From NCBI GenBank assembly GCA_021603905.1, contig BQIU01000002.1, forward strand, positions 62,001 to 126,000: 64,000 nucleotides of DNA. Reading direction: 5' to 3'. Below are positions 60,935-64,000 of the stretch, in pieces (within the stretch, counting starts at the first letter, position 1; the number at the start of each line of letters is the position of its first letter). Below the pieces are notes generated by a model. That model ran no database searches and had not been told where the DNA came from. It saw only the letters and a list, made by a program, of their open reading frames with translations. Position numbers and translations under genes: made by a program. The stretch comes from Nitrospirales bacterium (GTDB taxonomy: Bacteria > Nitrospirota > Nitrospiria > Nitrospirales > UBA8639).

Positions 60935-61129
60935 TTTCTACTGTCATTAATCATGATATCACACTGAAGAAAATTACAAGATAGAGGAGTCAATGCTCCG
61001 TTCAAAACTTCCATGAAAAAGTTGCATTACTTAACATTGAAATAGCCGTCATGTAAGTGCTCCCGAAATACAGCAAGACTGAGAATAAAATTTTTCTTAT
61101 GTATATTATTATCTGATGTTAAGGAGGGC

Positions 61130-61339
61130 TTGATGATGAGTAATGATTTTCATACAAAAAGAATTAATACAAACCGCTCGCGAATACGATATACCAGCGA
61201 ACCATCTTATACGTTAGAAGCATCGCTTGACGAAGAATGGGAAAGACAAAAAAATCAACATCCAAAACATGTTCGCATATCAAATCCGGCACATGCCATT
61301 TCCCAAAATTATAAAAGTAAAACAAACGCTCAGACGTAA
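61130..61339 (+). CDS. Small hypothetical protein
   Basis: 69 aa; preceded by AAGGAGG ribosome-binding site. Confidence 0.5.
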   Translation: MMMSNDFHTKRINTNRSRIRYTSEPSYTLEASLDEEWERQKNQHPKHVRISNPAHAISQNYKSKTNAQT

Positions 61340-61805
61340 AACGTTGGGTGCAAAACGTCATGCTGAGATGACAAGAAACTGTACTCAAGATGGACCCCAG
61401 TTCCCAAAAATTCAGCACCAAATATGTTGGTGATAGTGAAGCGACAGAGGGAGAAGATCTGGGTCTGAGTGGCGCGTAAGCCTCTCAAATTGATAATGCA
61501 TACTTCGGCCTTACATCATAGATGGCTAGTATTATCTGCATTGCGAGCAGACGATAATCCATTCCACTCTCTGTTAATAAAAAATTCTTCTCTCTTGAAC
61601 TCACGGTTATATACTTTTCCCATAGCTCGCCTATTGACTAACGCATAATCATTCTCACGTCATTAATCTTCCACATTCTATTCTTGACAAACGTTTTCTC
61701 TTAGGAATGATCATGGCTCCTGTCGAAATTCCATCAAGCACAAACTCGCGAAGTCATGCGGCCCAGCTTGATATTTGTGAATGTCTACGCAGATATCTTT
61801 TGCTC

Positions 61806-61822
61806 CAAGGGTTTTATACAGT
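61806..61822 (+). promoter_or_regulatory. Recurrent 17-nt motif (CAAGGGTTTTATACAGT)
   Basis: 70 nt upstream of and co-oriented with the dodecin gene. Confidence 0.55.
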
Positions 61823-61891
61823 TTCGTATCCCGTTAAATCTGGTCATACTTATTAAAATTTCCCAAAAACAACCAGACAGGAGGTTCAACG

Positions 61892-62098
61892 TTGTCACAC
61901 ATTTACAAAATCATTGAATTGACGGGAAGCTCTCGGAATTCCATGGAGGACGCTATTAATCAAGCCATTGGAAAGGCTTCAGAAACTGTCCGGCATATGC
62001 GATGGTTTCACGTCACGGAGACACGTGGAGATATTGAGGACAACAAAGTCGCCCATTGGCAGGTGACAATAAAGGTGGGCTTTACGCTCGATGAGTAA
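61892..62098 (+). CDS. Dodecin-family protein
   Basis: 68 aa; [63 protein letters not shown] start. Confidence 0.9.
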   Translation: MSHIYKIIELTGSSRNSMEDAINQAIGKASETVRHMRWFHVTETRGDIEDNKVAHWQVTIKVGFTLDE

Positions 62099-62149
62099 AA
62101 ATTATAGACCCACAATGATTGAGATATCACACTATTGTATGGAACTCAT

Positions 62150-62692
62150 ATGGAACAACGTTTATTACACCGAAACGTCCTTGTGTTAGTCGAACAACTT
62201 TATGAAGACTTAGAACTGTGGTATCCCGTGCTGAGGTTGCGAGAAGAAGGCGCCACCGTACTCATCGCTGGTGCGGGGACGTCAACGTATCACGGAAAAC
62301 ATGGCTATCCAGTCACGGCAGATATGAGAATTGAAGATGTTCAAGTAAAAGATTTTGATGCCGTGATTATTCCTGGTGGATATGCTCCAGATCATCTGCG
62401 TCGAAATCCTTTAACTCTTTCATTGGTACGAGAAATGATGGAACAGGAGAAAGTTATCGGGACGATTTGCCACGCGGCATGGGTCGCGATCTCCGCAGGG
62501 ATTGTGAAGGATAAACAGATGACTTGCTTTCATTCCATTAAAGACGACCTTATCAATGCTGGCGCCCAATATAGCGATACCGAAGTGATTCGAGATGGCT
62601 TTCTTATTTCATCTCGTCAACCCTCAGATCTTGGTATGTTTTGTCGAGAAATTATTGAAGTTCTCTCTGAAAAAACGACGACCAAACCATGA
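62150..62692 (+). CDS. DJ-1/PfpI-family protein
   Basis: Start trimmed to MEQRLLHR; FDAVIIPGGYAPDHLRRN, GTICHAAWVAISAGIV. Confidence 0.9.
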   Translation: MEQRLLHRNVLVLVEQLYEDLELWYPVLRLREEGATVLIAGAGTSTYHGKHGYPVTADMRIEDVQVKDFDAVIIPGGYAPDHLRRNPLTLSLVREMMEQEKVIGTICHAAWVAISAGIVKDKQMTCFHSIKDDLINAGAQYSDTEVIRDGFLISSRQPSDLGMFCREIIEVLSEKTTTKP

Positions 62693-62810
62693 CGAGCCTA
62701 TCATAACGACCGAAGGTCGATAGCAGAGAGAGAAGAAATCGTAGGAAAAATTATTATACGTTTGGACTTGCGGCAAACTCGTTGCCGTATATCGCAGATG
62801 AGGCTTCTGC

Positions 62811-63344
62811 ATGACTAAAGATCCCGCCTACAAGAAGCAAGAGAACAATCGAGGAAAAGCATTTCAAGATTACTGGCCTCTCGCATCTTTGATTTTGATT
62901 GCAGCCGCAGCAGGATTTGCCTTAACTCTGCACACGCAGGGCGGTCTCATGAGTTGGATGCATTATTTCATGGGCATTTTTCTCTGCTGTTTTGCGATGT
63001 TGAAAATATTTAATCTTTCAGCGTTTGCTGATGGATTTCAAATGTATGATCTTATTGCGACGCGAAGCCGTACCTATGCTTACATCTATCCATTTATCGA
63101 ACTGGGATTAGGATTGAGTTTTCTCGCTTTTTTTGCGCCAGCACTGACTTATATCGCGACGATCATTATCATGATCATTGGGACTATTGGTGTGATCTCT
63201 GCACTACGACAAGATCTGGATATTAATTGTCCATGTATGGGTTCTGTTCTTGAAGTCCCTTTATCCACGGTGACTCTGACCGAAGATGTCGGGATGGGAG
63301 TCATGGCGGCCATCATGTTGGTGACAACAACGAACATCCTATAA
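62811..63344 (+). CDS. MauE/DoxX-like membrane protein
   Basis: 177 aa; four hydrophobic helices, MGIFLCCFAMLKIFNLSAFADGFQMYDLIA, DINCPCMGSVLEVPLSTVTLTED. Confidence 0.7.
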   Translation: MTKDPAYKKQENNRGKAFQDYWPLASLILIAAAAGFALTLHTQGGLMSWMHYFMGIFLCCFAMLKIFNLSAFADGFQMYDLIATRSRTYAYIYPFIELGLGLSFLAFFAPALTYIATIIIMIIGTIGVISALRQDLDINCPCMGSVLEVPLSTVTLTEDVGMGVMAAIMLVTTTNIL

Positions 63345-63411
63345 TCATTATTTCAATAGGAGAATAATATTGCCAAGAACATCTATGCGTTAACTGAACA
63401 GCATACAATCG

Positions 63412-64000
63412 TTACTTTAAAACAAGATAGAGGGCCCCTCCGATATACAGCAATAGGATAGTGAAACTTTCAAATCCAATATTCGCAATCCCATGCTGCT
63501 CTCTCCGAATCAATCCCATAAGAAGAATACTCGTCATGATGATCGTTAGTCCCATAAGGAAAATTTGATCAGGAGTGATCGCATGATAAATAGACCCAGA
63601 ATGATAGGCGACATCAGAAACGGCAACAAGAAGTGAATCAAATGCATTGCCGCCGAGGATCCCTCCAATTGCCAACGTGAGCGCCCCCTGCCGGACCGCG
63701 ACAAGGGTCGTAACTAATTCTGGAAAAGATGTGGCAACCGAAGTGAATAGTGCACCAACTACGGTTTCAGACAAACCTGTATTCTGAGACAAGGCAATCC
63801 CTGATTTGGTAATAAACCACCCTCCAAATCCAACGATAATTGCAGTCGGAATGAATTGTGTCCACAATCGCCAGAGAGGAATATGCTGGTCTCTCAAATT
63901 ATCAATCTGGTCTTCACGGGTTTCCGATGTTTGGTGAGGTCGCCACATCGGATTGGCTTGAACTTGAAAGACAAGGTAAAGTCCGTATGTATATACTCCA
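63412..64000 (-). CDS. Na+/Ca2+ exchanger family protein, C-terminal part; continues past right edge
   Basis: VGALFTSVATSFPELVTTLVAVRQGALTLAIGGILGGNAFDSLLVAVSD; frame stays open upstream of 63948 (GVYTYGLYLVFQVQANPM). Confidence 0.9.
   Translation of the reverse strand, partial: GVYTYGLYLVFQVQANPMWRPHQTSETREDQIDNLRDQHIPLWRLWTQFIPTAIIVGFGGWFITKSGIALSQNTGLSETVVGALFTSVATSFPELVTTLVAVRQGALTLAIGGILGGNAFDSLLVAVSDVAYHSGSIYHAITPDQIFLMGLTIIMTSILLMGLIRREQHGIANIGFESFTILLLYIGGALYLVLK

Noticed and set aside
61710-61855. 49-codon ORF MIMAPVEIPSSTNSRSHAAQLDICECLRRYLL...
   Set aside because: No clear RBS or domain, and it contains the motif copy upstream of dodecin; more likely noncoding or a remnant.
1-64000. 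CRISPR arrays, rRNA or tRNA genes
   Set aside because: I saw no regularly spaced repeats and no recognizable tRNA or rRNA sequence by eye; a tRNAscan/CRISPR search would be needed to exclude them.

Overview
The window looks like a chromosomal segment from a Nitrospira-like bacterium; this lineage call is inferred from gene content only. It holds: (1) a 5' segment of decaying carbohydrate-metabolism genes (Gfo/Idh/MocA, enolase superfamily and GH65 remnants) around an intact TPP-dependent pyruvate oxidase-like gene; (2) a complete 13-gene complex I operon on the minus strand (nuoN to nuoA, nuoC and nuoD fused); (3) transketolase, an NfeD/FloA pair and small stress-type genes; (4) a plus-strand respiratory module resembling alternative complex III (pentaheme c, Mo-bis-PGD protein, 4Fe-4S protein, NrfD, DUF3341, monoheme c) without a second NrfD gene, followed by two tandem paralogous cytochrome bd-like membrane proteins; (5) a signalling island (two NarL-type regulators, a PAS kinase, an Rcp1-type receiver, a receiver-PAS-kinase-receiver hybrid, a STAS protein, a sigma-like HTH protein); (6) a 3' accessory region with PRC-barrel proteins, an IS4-type transposase remnant, dodecin, a DJ-1/PfpI protein, a MauE-like protein and a partial Na+/Ca2+ exchanger. 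The strongest unexplained signal is a recurrent 17-nt motif, consensus about C(T/A)AGGGTTTTnnC(T/C)AGT. It sits upstream of at least ten genes, always co-oriented with the downstream gene, and is absent upstream of the nuo and ACIII-like operons. A second is a perfect 17-bp inverted repeat inside the start of a DUF5069 coding sequence. All calls come from reading the sequence; no database search was run.
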